Origin: Boswellia sacra
Lineage: Eukaryota > Streptophyta > Magnoliopsida > Sapindales > Burseraceae
Length of the DNA stretch: 64,000 nucleotides
Direction of reading: 5' to 3'
Assembly: GCA_013180625.2 (NCBI GenBank)
Contig: SNVD02001362.1
Location: 124,001 to 188,000 of the forward strand
The notes beneath the pieces were generated by a model that was not told the origin of the DNA, did no database searches, and saw nothing but the letters and a program-made list of their open reading frames with translations. The position numbers and the translations under genes were made by a program. Each line of letters begins with the position of its first letter. The stretch's first letter is position 1. Below are positions 29,840 to 39,271 of this stretch, in pieces.

Positions 29840-31598
29840 TCCAACAACGCCACTGCCACTGCAGAAGATGAGGTTCCCCGTATGTTCTTGAAGTATAAAA
29901 CATTCAGCTTCACCCCGGATGGTGACTGCTTAGTGCTTACTCAGATACTCTATCATCACTAACATATTTCACCAACACCATCTGTGTATTATGTACAAGT
30001 TTCATTTATGCCAATACCAACTTACTTTTGTGGAGTATGTTTGATCTATTATAATCGGATTGCTCACATTTTTCATCAAAATATCCTCAAATCTCATATT
30101 GGTGGCTGCGCTGCTACCAGGTGAATTTGCCTATGTCTTTATACTAATGCCATTCATGGTCCCTGTCAAGCTGCTATCTCCAACAACAATTCCACTTACA
30201 TCTTCATTTGAATATCTTCACAATTCAAGAGTAACGCATTTATAGATATTTTAACTTTTGAGAAAATGCTAAGACATCGGGCATGAAATTGTGGGGTCAT
30301 TGCCACTAGAAATCGAGGCACACTTGATGCCGTGACTATTTCTACAAGAGATGCTAGTGATAGTGACCTGAGAATTTCCCTGTTCAATAGAGATGCAATC
30401 ACCACCAGTACCAACATGTGATCTTCAAAGATAAATACTAGAGCTTCAGTCAATGTGGATTCCATCAGTGTCTGGACTGTTTCCTGGTGCTGAATGTTTA
30501 TTTTTACTGCCTTTGAAGTTATTGCACTCAACCAGAGCTATGTGAAAGAATTTGCTATTCAGTGAAGTTATGTCTTGGACAACAGTCCCATTCATTTCCA
30601 CAAATTTCACATTCTGAAAGAAGATAAATACATCAGCTTTTAGTCCAATTTGCAAATACAGTGAACTACAATAATTTAATTAATTAAGGGTGGTAGATCA
30701 TGAAACATACAGTTGAAAGAATTCTGAAATTGAAGTCAGTTGAGCACCTATTGTCTGGCAAAGATTTAGCACCATGGGCATTAAAGGTTCCTCCTCCATT
30801 CAAGGTTAGCCCCTCCCTCCACTCATCCAGCACTGAAACTATCCTTGCACAAATTTGTTGTTGCCTTAAAATAACCCTGCAACAGAAAACACTTGGTCAA
30901 AATCAGTTCCTGATAACAGATATTACAGTGAAGATTAAAATTAAGCCAGCACAGGAAAAGAACAAGAACTAGAACTTGAAATGAAATGACCTTCATATGA
31001 ATGGTTATATTTGGTACCTTTTTGCAGTGGCCTGCAAATTTAGTGGGACCAGACAAGGAACTCCCCTTAGGATCAAAAGATCCACTGCCCCAGAAGTTTC
31101 AAATGCCTCTTTCCATGCTCCTTGGAAGGCCTAATCACAAATATCATTTGCATAATCATTACTGAAATTAGTATCATAAATAAAAGCTAAAACATTGCTA
31201 GTTTTATTGGAACTATTCAGTCCAGGGCTCTTGCTTTTAATTTTTCCTGATCATCTCTTTAATCAAGAAGCAATTAAACCATGATAGCTTTGTTAACCAA
31301 CTCAGAATCTGAATCTTAAGTTCAAAATAGGAATTTGAGGCCTATGTGCCAATTTCATAAAATGTACATGTGCTTGCCTCCCACACATTAATACCGGTCA
31401 AAAGTTTTCATCTTTTAAAGAAAAATAAATTAGTGAGCAATAATTCAAGGGAAGGAAGAGAGGACAAACTTTTCTGTCATCAGATTGGCCCTCAGCTCTA
31501 GCACCAAAATTCTTCACATGAAGTAGAAGAGAGCTCCTTCCCTTGCGATGGAACAGGTTTTCCCGTTCACCGCCAGAAGCAGAAGCTGTGGTTGTCAT
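29840..31598 (-). pseudogene. Decayed polygalacturonase (glycoside hydrolase 28)
   Basis: Reading right to left, pieces of a GH28 protein appear in order but in different frames. NFGARAEGQSDDRK with AFQGAWKEAFETSGAVDLLI (31100-31500) matches the usual N-terminal DFGAKGDG region. LTLNGGGTFNAHGAKS lies near 30790. NVKFVEMNG, HIALVECNNF and SPDTDGIHID are at 30460-30615. VGTGGDCISIEQGNSQVTIT is near 30370, ANMRFEDILMKNVSNPIIID-like text near 30080, and LYFKNIRGTSSSAVAVALLE near 29890. Stops interrupt it: TGA right after DGIHID, another shortly after, and TAG where relatives read KTW. The catalytic GDD is GGD and the HGISIGSLG motif is degraded. It cannot encode an active pectin hydrolase. Confidence 0.85.
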
Positions 31599-32308
31599 TT
31601 TTTTCTCTTGGTAGTAACACCATTGAATCAGATGAAAGAGAGCATGAAAAGCAAGTTGGTATGAATGTCAAGGCTCATTTTAGGTATGCACTTCTTGCTA
31701 TGTTCGTGCTGTGCAAATTTGCTGTTGTGACAGTGGGCTGCTATTATTTGCTTGTGGATATCAATTCAAGGTTTAGATTGGTATATTGCGGTTTAATATT
31801 TTTTAAGGCCTTCGAGTTATGGAGAATCCTTATATCTCTATCTTTAGCAGAGCTAGTTACCTCGAGTCATGTTACTCATCTACGCTGTTAGTTACGTGAT
31901 CCATGTTGGATTTTGAGAAATTTTTGCTTCAAAGGAAAAAATTCATTGACTTAGTTTACAAAGTAATCCAGCCGTAGTTTTTGTTTATCATGATTAAGCC
32001 TTTCTAGAAACGCTTGTCAGTTTGTAGAAGATGTGCTTGCAGTTGCTTCTGAATTCATGCGCCGGACCAAACGGCAACAAGCCAGTTAACTCCCTTTTGC
32101 ATTTGGCTGCAAAATTAGGAATCGACTAATCATATGATATCATGTCACTTGAGTTGAATCTACTAAAACACCACAGACAGTTGAAGAAGAAATGAAAGAT
32201 TGTTGCTTAATTGAATCTGATTAATGAGAAATCGATGTTTAAACAGAGGAAAATTAAGAGAAGAAATGACATGAACATGTATTTTATAAATTCAATTTGT
32301 TTTTGTTG
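31599..32308. other. Spacer between pseudogene and small coiled-coil gene
   Basis: About 700 bp of AT-rich DNA with short frames lacking recognisable content. It holds the former promoter of the polygalacturonase pseudogene on one side and the 3' UTR of the coiled-coil gene on the other. Confidence 0.4.
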
Positions 32309-32750
32309 TCACTTCTTGGCCTTTGCAAACCTAAGGCATCTATATTTTTCGCCACTAACAGTAATTTCCAGAGCTCCGTCTTGGTTATCTTGATTGGAAG
32401 CAGTTCCCATCAGCACACTCTTCTCTTTCTCCAGGTTTTCTTTCTCCATTTTCAACCTTGCTTCTTGTCGCGCAATCTCAGCCTGAAAAAAAATTTAATA
32501 ATAAAAAGTTAAAAAACCTAGGGCACGAACACGAGCAGATGAGATGAAACGAAAAGGAAAGTTGAGGAACCTCGCGTCGAGAGAGCTCGGCCTTCCAAGC
32601 AGCTTCACGCTCGGCGACTTCGCGTTCTCGTTCTTCGATGTAACTCTGCATCTCTCGTTCCTTCATAATCCGGTCTTGGATGTCGGCGTCTAAGGCTTCT
32701 TTCAGCTCTTGTACGAACTTATCCACAACCGCTTTTATTCTCAGAGACAT
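32309..32750 (-). CDS. Small coiled-coil protein, conserved in plants, function unknown
   Basis: Two exons, 32750-32571 and 32482-32309, give 117 residues. The protein starts MSLRIKAVVDKFVQELKEAL. It is almost entirely charged helix: MQSYIEEREREVAEREAAWK and EIARQEARLKMEKENLEKEK show the heptad pattern of a coiled coil. It ends in a non-helical tail, EITVSGEKYRCLRFAKAKK. I remember close relatives across flowering plants, but none with an assigned function. The high charge and lack of signal or membrane segments suggest a soluble dimerising protein. The intron falls between SRRE and AEIA, and both splice sites are canonical. It shares a 446-bp divergent promoter region with the PPR gene. Confidence 0.8.
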
Positions 32751-33196
32751 CCTCCCTTCCTTCCTTCCTTTACTGCACTTGCACTCCTCCTCTGTTATTC
32801 ATTTTCCAGGTCTCTCCAGGTACAAGAAAATAATAAAATAATTAATTATTAATATTAATATTTTCGTGAACAGGGAGAAACTAAGAGAAAGCAAAAGCAA
32901 AATCAATTAGCAATCTGTTTTTGTTTTTGTTATGGATGGTCCGATGGTCATGGACCTCAACTCAACCCTGCATCCACTTGCCTTGCCCCACATTTACGTT
33001 TACATTTGAATTAGCAGCCCAAATTGGATGCGGACCCGCCTCAGCCTCACCCTGGCCCCGCTATCAACACGATGCGCTGCGTTTTGTTTTGTTTTATTTT
33101 CTTATTTTCCCATACACACTTTATTTATTTATTTATTTATTTTTTAGATTTTAATCGATCAAAATCAAAATGATTCCTTAGAGAGGGACGCACACC
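32751..33196. promoter_or_regulatory. Shared divergent promoter region
   Basis: Only 446 bp separate the start codons of the minus-strand coiled-coil gene and the plus-strand PPR gene, so both promoters must lie here. The stretch includes a (TTTA)n run at about 33118-33143 and CT-rich leader sequence next to the coiled-coil ATG. No clear TATA box was found for either gene, which is common for housekeeping plant genes. Confidence 0.5.
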
Positions 33197-35104
33197 ATGA
33201 AAGCCATCCTAAAGCTCAAATTCATCAAAAATTCTCCTTTCTCTCGCCCTTACTCTGTCGCTCTCATTGCCTCTGCCTCTTCTAAAGCATCAGCTTTACT
33301 TGATGATTTCACCAGATTCTGCTATCAAAGAGACCTCCCTAGAGCCGTCAAAGCCATGGACGCCATGCATACCCATGGCCTTCATGCTGATGCTATCACC
33401 TATTCTCACCTCATCAAGCTTTGCTTGGCCCGTGGTGCCGTTCGAGAAGGTAGACTTGTTCATAACCATCTCTTCTCCGGTGTTTATCAGCCCAAAACTT
33501 TTTTACTAAACATTTTGCTCAATATGTACGTAAAGTTTAACCTCTTGGATGAAGCGCAGAGTTTGTTTGATTTAATGCCTGAAAGAAACGTTGTTGCTTG
33601 GACAACCATGATATCCGCTTACTGTAATGCTAAGCTGAATCACAAGGCATTGGAGTTCTTGATTTTGATGCTTAGAGAAGGTGTGAGACCGAATATGTTC
33701 ACTTATTCTTCGGTTTTGAGAGCTTCTGAAACTGTACTCAATCTTAGGCAGCTTCATTGCGGTATAATAAAAGTCGGGTTGGACTCTGATGTCTTTGTTA
33801 GGAGTGCCTTGATTGACATTTATGCCAAATGGGGAGAGCTGAGGAACGCATTGTGTGTTTTCGATGAGATGGTGACGGCAGATTTGGTTGTTTGGAATTC
33901 AATCATTGGAGGGTTTGCTCAGAATAGTGATGGTGATGAGGCTTTGAATCTTTTCAAGAGAATGAAGAGGGCTGGCTTTTCGGCTGATCAGTCGACGCTA
34001 ACGAGTGTTTTGAGAGCCTGCACTGGGTTAGCGCTGTTAGAATTGGGGACACAAGTCCATGTTCTTGTATTGAAGTATGATCAAGATTTAATACTTAACA
34101 ATGCACTGTTGGATATGTATTGTAAGTGTGGCAGTTTGGAAGATGCAAAGTCCGTCTTCCAGCGCATGGTAGAGCGGGACGTGATTTCTTGGAGCACCAT
34201 GATTGCAGGTTTCGCACAGAACGGCCATAGCCGAGAGGCCCTTGAATTATTTGAGTCGATGAAAGTTTCAGGGTTAAAACCAAATTATATTACAATTCTC
34301 GGTGTTCTATTTGCTTGTAGTCATGCAGGTCTTGTGGAGGATGGCTTGCATTATTTCCGATCAACGAAAGATATTTACGGGATTGATCCATCAAAGGAAC
34401 ATTATGGTTGCATAATTGATCTTCTTGGAAGGGCGGGAAGGCTCGATGAAGCAGTGGGGTTAATACATCAGATGGAATATGAGCCAGATGCTGTAACATG
34501 GAGAGCTTTGCTTGGCGCATGTAGGGTTCACCGGAACACGGATCTAGCTATATATGCTGCTAAACAGATTCTAAATCTGGATCCCCAAGACGCAGGAACC
34601 TACATTCTGTTGTCTAATATTTATGCAAATTCTCAAAGATGGGATGATGTAGCAGAAGTTAGGAAGACCATGAGAGACAGAGGAGTCAGAAAAGAACCAG
34701 GGTGCAGCTGGGTTGAAGTAAATAAGCAGATTCATGCTTTCATTTTTGGTGATAGCTCACATCCGCAGATTGATGAAATTAATACGCAGCTAAACCAGTT
34801 AATTCGCAGACTATTGGGAGTGGGTTATGTTCCAGACACAAATTTTGTCTTGCAAGATCTTGAGGTGGAGCAAAAAGAAGACTCAATTCGATACCACAGC
34901 GAGAAACTGGCAATTGCTTTTGGTTTGATGACCTTGTCGACGGGTAAGACCATTAGGATCAGGAAAAACCTTAGGATATGCGGGGACTGTCATATCTTTG
35001 CCAAACTCACAGCAAAAGTAGAGCATCGTACTATTGTCATCAGAGATCCTATCAGGTACCATCACTTTCAAGATGGTGCTTGCTCCTGCGGAGATTATTG
35101 GTAA
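33197..35104 (+). CDS. REME1: DYW-class PPR RNA-editing factor, REME1-like
   Basis: Intronless frame of 635 residues. The basic N-terminus (MKAILKLKFIKNSPFSRPYS) looks like a mitochondrial presequence. A tandem array of P, L and S pentatricopeptide repeats fills residues of about 40-450; examples are VVAWTTMISAYCNAK, DLVVWNSIIGGFAQNS and DVISWSTMIAGFAQNGHSRE. E and E+ domains follow (EPGCSWVEVNKQIHAFIFGD), then the DYW deaminase domain with the zinc and catalytic HSE (YHSEKLAIAFGLM), the CxxC in RICGDCH and the terminal CSCGDYW. The family binds a specific cis element and converts a C to U in organelle transcripts. The sequence is collinear with Arabidopsis At2g03880 (REME1), which I recall editing nad2 and orfX sites in mitochondria. 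A broken copy of its tail lies at 38313-38518. Confidence 0.9.
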   Translation: MKAILKLKFIKNSPFSRPYSVALIASASSKASALLDDFTRFCYQRDLPRAVKAMDAMHTHGLHADAITYSHLIKLCLARGAVREGRLVHNHLFSGVYQPKTFLLNILLNMYVKFNLLDEAQSLFDLMPERNVVAWTTMISAYCNAKLNHKALEFLILMLREGVRPNMFTYSSVLRASETVLNLRQLHCGIIKVGLDSDVFVRSALIDIYAKWGELRNALCVFDEMVTADLVVWNSIIGGFAQNSDGDEALNLFKRMKRAGFSADQSTLTSVLRACTGLALLELGTQVHVLVLKYDQDLILNNALLDMYCKCGSLEDAKSVFQRMVERDVISWSTMIAGFAQNGHSREALELFESMKVSGLKPNYITILGVLFACSHAGLVEDGLHYFRSTKDIYGIDPSKEHYGCIIDLLGRAGRLDEAVGLIHQMEYEPDAVTWRALLGACRVHRNTDLAIYAAKQILNLDPQDAGTYILLSNIYANSQRWDDVAEVRKTMRDRGVRKEPGCSWVEVNKQIHAFIFGDSSHPQIDEINTQLNQLIRRLLGVGYVPDTNFVLQDLEVEQKEDSIRYHSEKLAIAFGLMTLSTGKTIRIRKNLRICGDCHIFAKLTAKVEHRTIVIRDPIRYHHFQDGACSCGDYW

Positions 35105-35705
35105 CAGGTGTAAGAAATGCCTGAAATTTTCTGCTTTTAGTTTCTCAGCATTAAACAGAAGACTGGAAGAGAGATACAAGGTGGAAACTGTATAGTGGCT
35201 GACACACAAGCATCTAACTAGGTAGTCATGATGATTAAAGCCTTGGTGCTTAAAGCCAGAAACAACTATAGTCGAAATTATTTTTTGTTGATCCTCCAAC
35301 TTAAGAATGGTGGATCAGGTTGATAGACAAAATCAGTTCTCATAACACTCATAGTCTATGCCATGCTGCAATCCATTTTAGATATTGATTGAATATCTAC
35401 TCATGATAGCCTATACACCGCATGTGCTAACAATAATGGATAATGTGCCTAAATTGCTTTCATAGTTCCGTTATTGGATGGAAATCTTATGCAATTTGTA
35501 ATGAGAATTGTCGCAACAAAAGCAAGATCTGTAACCACAGCATTCATCTAGAAACATATCAAATCACTCCTCCTGATCATGCTTCCCTGCTTATTGATAC
35601 ATTACTGGGACATCTATCAATCTCAACTCCCATATGTCACACGTGACAGAGAAACCACAGTAACCAATTCCCCAGAGAGATTTAGGAATGTACCATGCTG
35701 GTCAT
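35105..35705. other. Convergent spacer between the PPR gene and aminoacylase copy A
   Basis: The 3' UTRs of the PPR gene and the minus-strand aminoacylase face each other here. Short plus-strand frames at 35443-35767 are repeated, changed, near 39000-39200, which shows that they belong to the duplicated unit rather than to a gene. Confidence 0.5.
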
Positions 35706-38097
35706 TTACAACTCATCTCTTGAGACTTCATCTTTCGGGTGTTGAACATAAGATGCATAAGCTTTGATTATGGACTCGTACATGTCAATCCCTTTCAGGT
35801 ATTCAGCTTGGTTTAAGAACTGCAACAAGTGAAAATACAATGATGAATCACAAGCATGTGGAAAGGATATTGGATTCATCAGACATTGTAACGAAGTGAA
35901 TAGATGTTCACCTCATTATGGCCATGTAGTAGGTTAGGAGTGTTTTTCATAGGAGAGAATCCAATTGCTGGGAGGCCTTGTAGACGGAAATAGTGAGCAT
36001 CTGTGGAGGCAGGAAAGATCTCTGGCTCATCAAGTTTTCCATTAGCATCTTTGATGGCTTCTTCCAAAAGGGTCCACCATGGGTTTGAACTGTCACTTGC
36101 TGTAAGCAATGGTCTCCCGAACTTGTCGTGTATGGAGTCTTTCTGCTTGAACTGTGCAAGCGAGAAACACAATTAGAGAAACAAACAAGAAGAAGAGGAA
36201 ATAGAAGAAAATCTTAAAGTCCCTGTTGACAAAGAATGCAATTGTTTGACCAAACAGCCTTGTTTATTCAATGACAAATGACATGCACACATTTGTCCTT
36301 TCAGTTTCACGTACCGTCATAACTTTCAAGTACAAGAATTAGAATCCTCTGCTCACCCAATTTTGCCTCAACGTTTGAGGATTTATTGACACTTAGATTT
36401 TCATATTGATGGATGATTATGATTGCATTTATTCTCTCTCTTATTTTCATATTGATGGATGACTATGATTGCATTTATTCTCTCTCTTCAGTAATTCATT
36501 TTCTATAACCATCCATCATCCCTTTATTAAAAAATGAAGTAGAAATGAGATAAGGAGGGATCCTTGTCCCTAATACAAATACTAAACATCTTAAGGGAAA
36601 AGAAAGGTAATTTTCAATTATCTTTACAGTGTAATATTTTTCAACATTCTCATAAAGAAATAATCACAGGCTGCCAAAGCAACAAAGGAAACTTCTACTT
36701 GTTTATTTTCTTGATTTGTTCTTGTCTGTCGAAATATCTGAATAGGTGAATCTTAATGATCACTACCTCGAAAGTCATATTGCGTGAAGCAGGAGCCCAT
36801 TCTTCCGCAATCCGTCTTTCCAACGATTCTGCATCTAAGGTAGGAGGAACCCGGATATCAAAACCTGCTTCTGCTTCAGATGGTTGCAAATTCATGACAA
36901 AACCCTGTTAGACAGAAAGAACAAAACATATTTGCTTCAAATGTCTCACAGCATACTAAATATCTCTCCTCAAGATTTATTTAAAAAAAAAAAAAGGCAA
37001 CAGCAAATTATCCAAAACCAATCTCCAAACTTGTAAAAGAGCTCACAGTAGGTGATGGAGTGCCAGCCTTGAGAAAGGCCAAGTTAACTGAAATGACCTC
37101 AGCTTCAGCTTTTAAGCCAGACTTGACCATATCAAACTGAGAAGCTCTGAACCTCCTGACGCTTTCAATGCTTTTTAACAAGTTCTCCATTGCACTGTTA
37201 TCATACAGCTTGGCCCCGTGGCCTGGAGCCCCTCTAGCCTTAATAACCAGCCACCATGGACGCCTCTCCGCATAAAAGGCCCTATAATTCTCGTTAGAAG
37301 AAGGCAGCCCTGAACTTCAAAGTAACACCAATATGATAATTAACTAATAAGGAACAACCAAAACATTAAGATTAGAGCTTAACAATAGCATGAAGTATGC
37401 ATGCCACAACCATATAGTATCAGATACAAACAGATAACAAATGAGAACATGCACACGAGACTTGATCGGTTCAAACTTCAAAGGTAGTGATTAGATTACC
37501 TTCATCAAGAACAATTCCAACATTCAAGCTCTTGAAGATATCAGATTCAGCAAAGGTCTCAGCGCCATCATGGCCTCCAATCTCCTCATCAGGAACAAAA
37601 GAGAGATAAACAGAACGAAAAGGCTGAAACCCACGTGACTTTAACTTGCGAATGGCCTCCAAGTACTGCATGCTGACGCACTTCATGTCCTGGGACCCTC
37701 TGGCAAAAATATTTCCTTCGGAATCGATGTGGGCCCCAAAAGGATGGTGGGACCATTTATGCAGTTCAGAAGGGACGACGTCGGTGTGGGAGTTGAGGAG
37801 GATAGAGGGTAGCTGAGGATTGGATCCGAGCCATTTGAGAAGAATGATTGGTTTCCCTTTGACGAACTCGATGGTCTGGTGTTCGAGAGAGAGTGACTTG
37901 GCTTCTGAGATGAGGAAGTCAGCTGCTTTCTTGTAATCAGGATTTGGTTGAGAAGTGTTGATTTTGAGGTATTCTTGAAATCTTGATATTATTAGTTTTG
38001 GTGATGGTGATGAATTTGTGTCTGCGAGGACGAGTAGATGTAGATGTACAAACAGCCAGCTGAGACTTACTGTTCCAAGAACAAGATTCTTCCTCAT
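35706..38097 (-). CDS. ACY1: Aminoacylase-1 (peptidase M20), copy A, with C-terminal RDEL
   Basis: Five exons: 38097-37500, 37309-37047, 36904-36767, 36151-35912 and 35819-35706, phases consistent, 450 residues. A hydrophobic leader (LVLGTVSLSWLFVHLHLLVL) precedes the M20 fold. Metal ligands and catalytic residues are visible: His in LLNSHTDVVP, Asp in FARGSQDMK, the Glu pair in VPDEEIGGHDG and the late His in LLHGHNE. The dimerisation lid contains GAPGHGAKLYDNSAMENLLK. Aminoacylases hydrolyse N-acyl (mainly N-acetyl) amino acids and recycle the amino acid. The final four residues, RDEL, plus the leader imply an ER-luminal enzyme. The start is the first ATG; the open frame continues upstream only from a GTG. 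It is a tandem duplicate of the gene at 39272-41465. Confidence 0.9.
36397..36488 (+). repeat. 46-bp tandem duplication in an aminoacylase A intron
   Basis: ATTTTCATATTGATGGATGA and the following 26 bases occur at 36397-36442 and again at 36443-36488 with one or two differences. Copy B lacks the second unit, so the event followed the segmental duplication. Confidence 0.75.
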
Positions 38098-38312
38098 TTT
38101 CGAGCTCAAGTCGTACACTGACTCAGACACAGCGTAGACCTCACTTCCCTTCTAGCCCTCACTACCCACTACGTCAAGCTGACAGTCATTGGCCTTGATT
38201 TTTCTGAACTCGATTAAAACGCGTGCTTTACCAGCCTGACCCAGATTTTGTAATCGATTGCTATCCGAAAATAAAACCTCTCCAATACAAAATATACGAG
38301 AGAGATCAAGCT
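38098..38312 (-). other. Aminoacylase A promoter region
   Basis: Only about 215 bp lie between the copy A start codon and the point where similarity to the PPR tail resumes. The promoter of copy A must therefore sit here or within the PPR fragment. Confidence 0.4.
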
Positions 38313-38518
38313 GTTAGACACAAATTTAGTCTTGCGACACCTTGAGGTGGAGCCAAAAGAAGACTCAATTCGATACTACAGCGGGAAAATGGCAGCTGTT
38401 TTTGGTTTGATCAGCTTATAAAGTGGTAAGACCATTATGATATGCCGGCACTGTCATGATGACTATCAGGTACCATCACTTTCAAGATGGTGTTTGCTCC
38501 TGGGGAGATTATTGGTAG
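38313..38518 (+). pseudogene. Truncated DYW tail of the REME1-like gene
   Basis: The sequence matches the last part of the PPR gene at 34835-35104: GACACAAATTT, CTTGAGGTGGAGC, GAAGACTCAATTCGATA and, at the end, TCAGGTACCATCACTTTCAA and GAGATTATTGGTAG. About 70 bp between RICGDC and the final IRYHHF segment are deleted. A TGA appears early in frame, and HSE is replaced by a changed codon run. It lacks all PPR repeats and cannot work as an editing factor. It marks the junction of the tandem duplication. Confidence 0.85.
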
Positions 38519-38852
38519 CAGAAGTTTCAAGAAATGCTTGAAACCTTGCTGCTTTTTGTTTTTCAGCATTAAATAGAATAATGGAAGAGCGATATAAGGT
38601 GGAAACTGAATAGGTGGCTGAACTCACAAGCATCTAATTTGATCATTCAAGCCATCATATACCTTGGTGCTTAAAGCCAAAAACAATCTATGGTCGATTC
38701 TTTTTTTAATTTTTTGGGTGGATCCTTACTACTTAAGAATGGTGGATAGGGTTGATAGTTATGATCACTCCTCATAACAATCATGGTCAATGTTTGAATG
38801 GTATGCTCATGATTACCAATACACCACACGTATTAAGAACTGATGGACAATG

Positions 38853-39165
38853 AGTCTAAATTGTTTCATGATGCTCGTTGTTCCATTTTGGAATGAGAAA
38901 TGCTGCAACAAAGCGAGATCTATTACCATAGCATCCAGCTCGTAACATATCAAATATGCCCTCTTCGTCATGCTTCCCTGCTTAACAAATAAATAAAGGA
39001 TTATGTGTCTAAATTGTTTCATGATGCTCGTTGTTCCATTTTGGATGAAAATCTTTCACAATTTGGAATGAGAAATGTTGCAACAGAGCAAGATCTATTA
39101 CCATAGCATTCAGCTAGGAACATATCAAATATATCCTCCTCCTCTTCATCATGCTTCCCTGCTTA
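38853..39165. repeat. Imperfect tandem duplication inside the right unit
   Basis: GTCTAAATTGTTTCATGATG followed by CTCGTTGTTCCATTTTGG, then ATCTATTACCATAGCAT and TCATGCTTCCCTGCTTA, occur twice (about 38853-38983 and 39007-39165). The left unit has the matching text only once near 35450-35600. The two copies have diverged, so this is not very recent. Confidence 0.75.
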
Positions 39166-39271
39166 TTGATACATCATTGGGACATCTATCAATCTAGACT
39201 CCCATAAGTTACACTGAAGCAGAAACTGAGGTCTAATGCCTGAGGGAATTAGGAACGCAAATGCTGGTTAC

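Larger units (their letters stand above)
34835..38150. repeat. Segmental tandem duplication, left unit
   Basis: This unit runs from the last 270 bp of the PPR gene through its 3' UTR and the whole first aminoacylase gene. It matches 38313-41520 in the same order, including the PPR 3' UTR text (GGTGGAAACTG, CCTTGGTGCTTAAAGCCA) and all five aminoacylase exons. The offset varies from about 3.37 to 3.57 kb, because both copies have since gained and lost short pieces. Confidence 0.85.

Noticed and set aside
30700..30972. 90-residue plus-strand frame
   Set aside because: Antisense to the polygalacturonase pseudogene. The low-complexity Lys tail is typical of a chance frame.
34883..35299. 138-residue minus-strand open frame
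   Set aside because: Antisense to the DYW domain of the PPR gene and running into its 3' UTR. No recognisable content.
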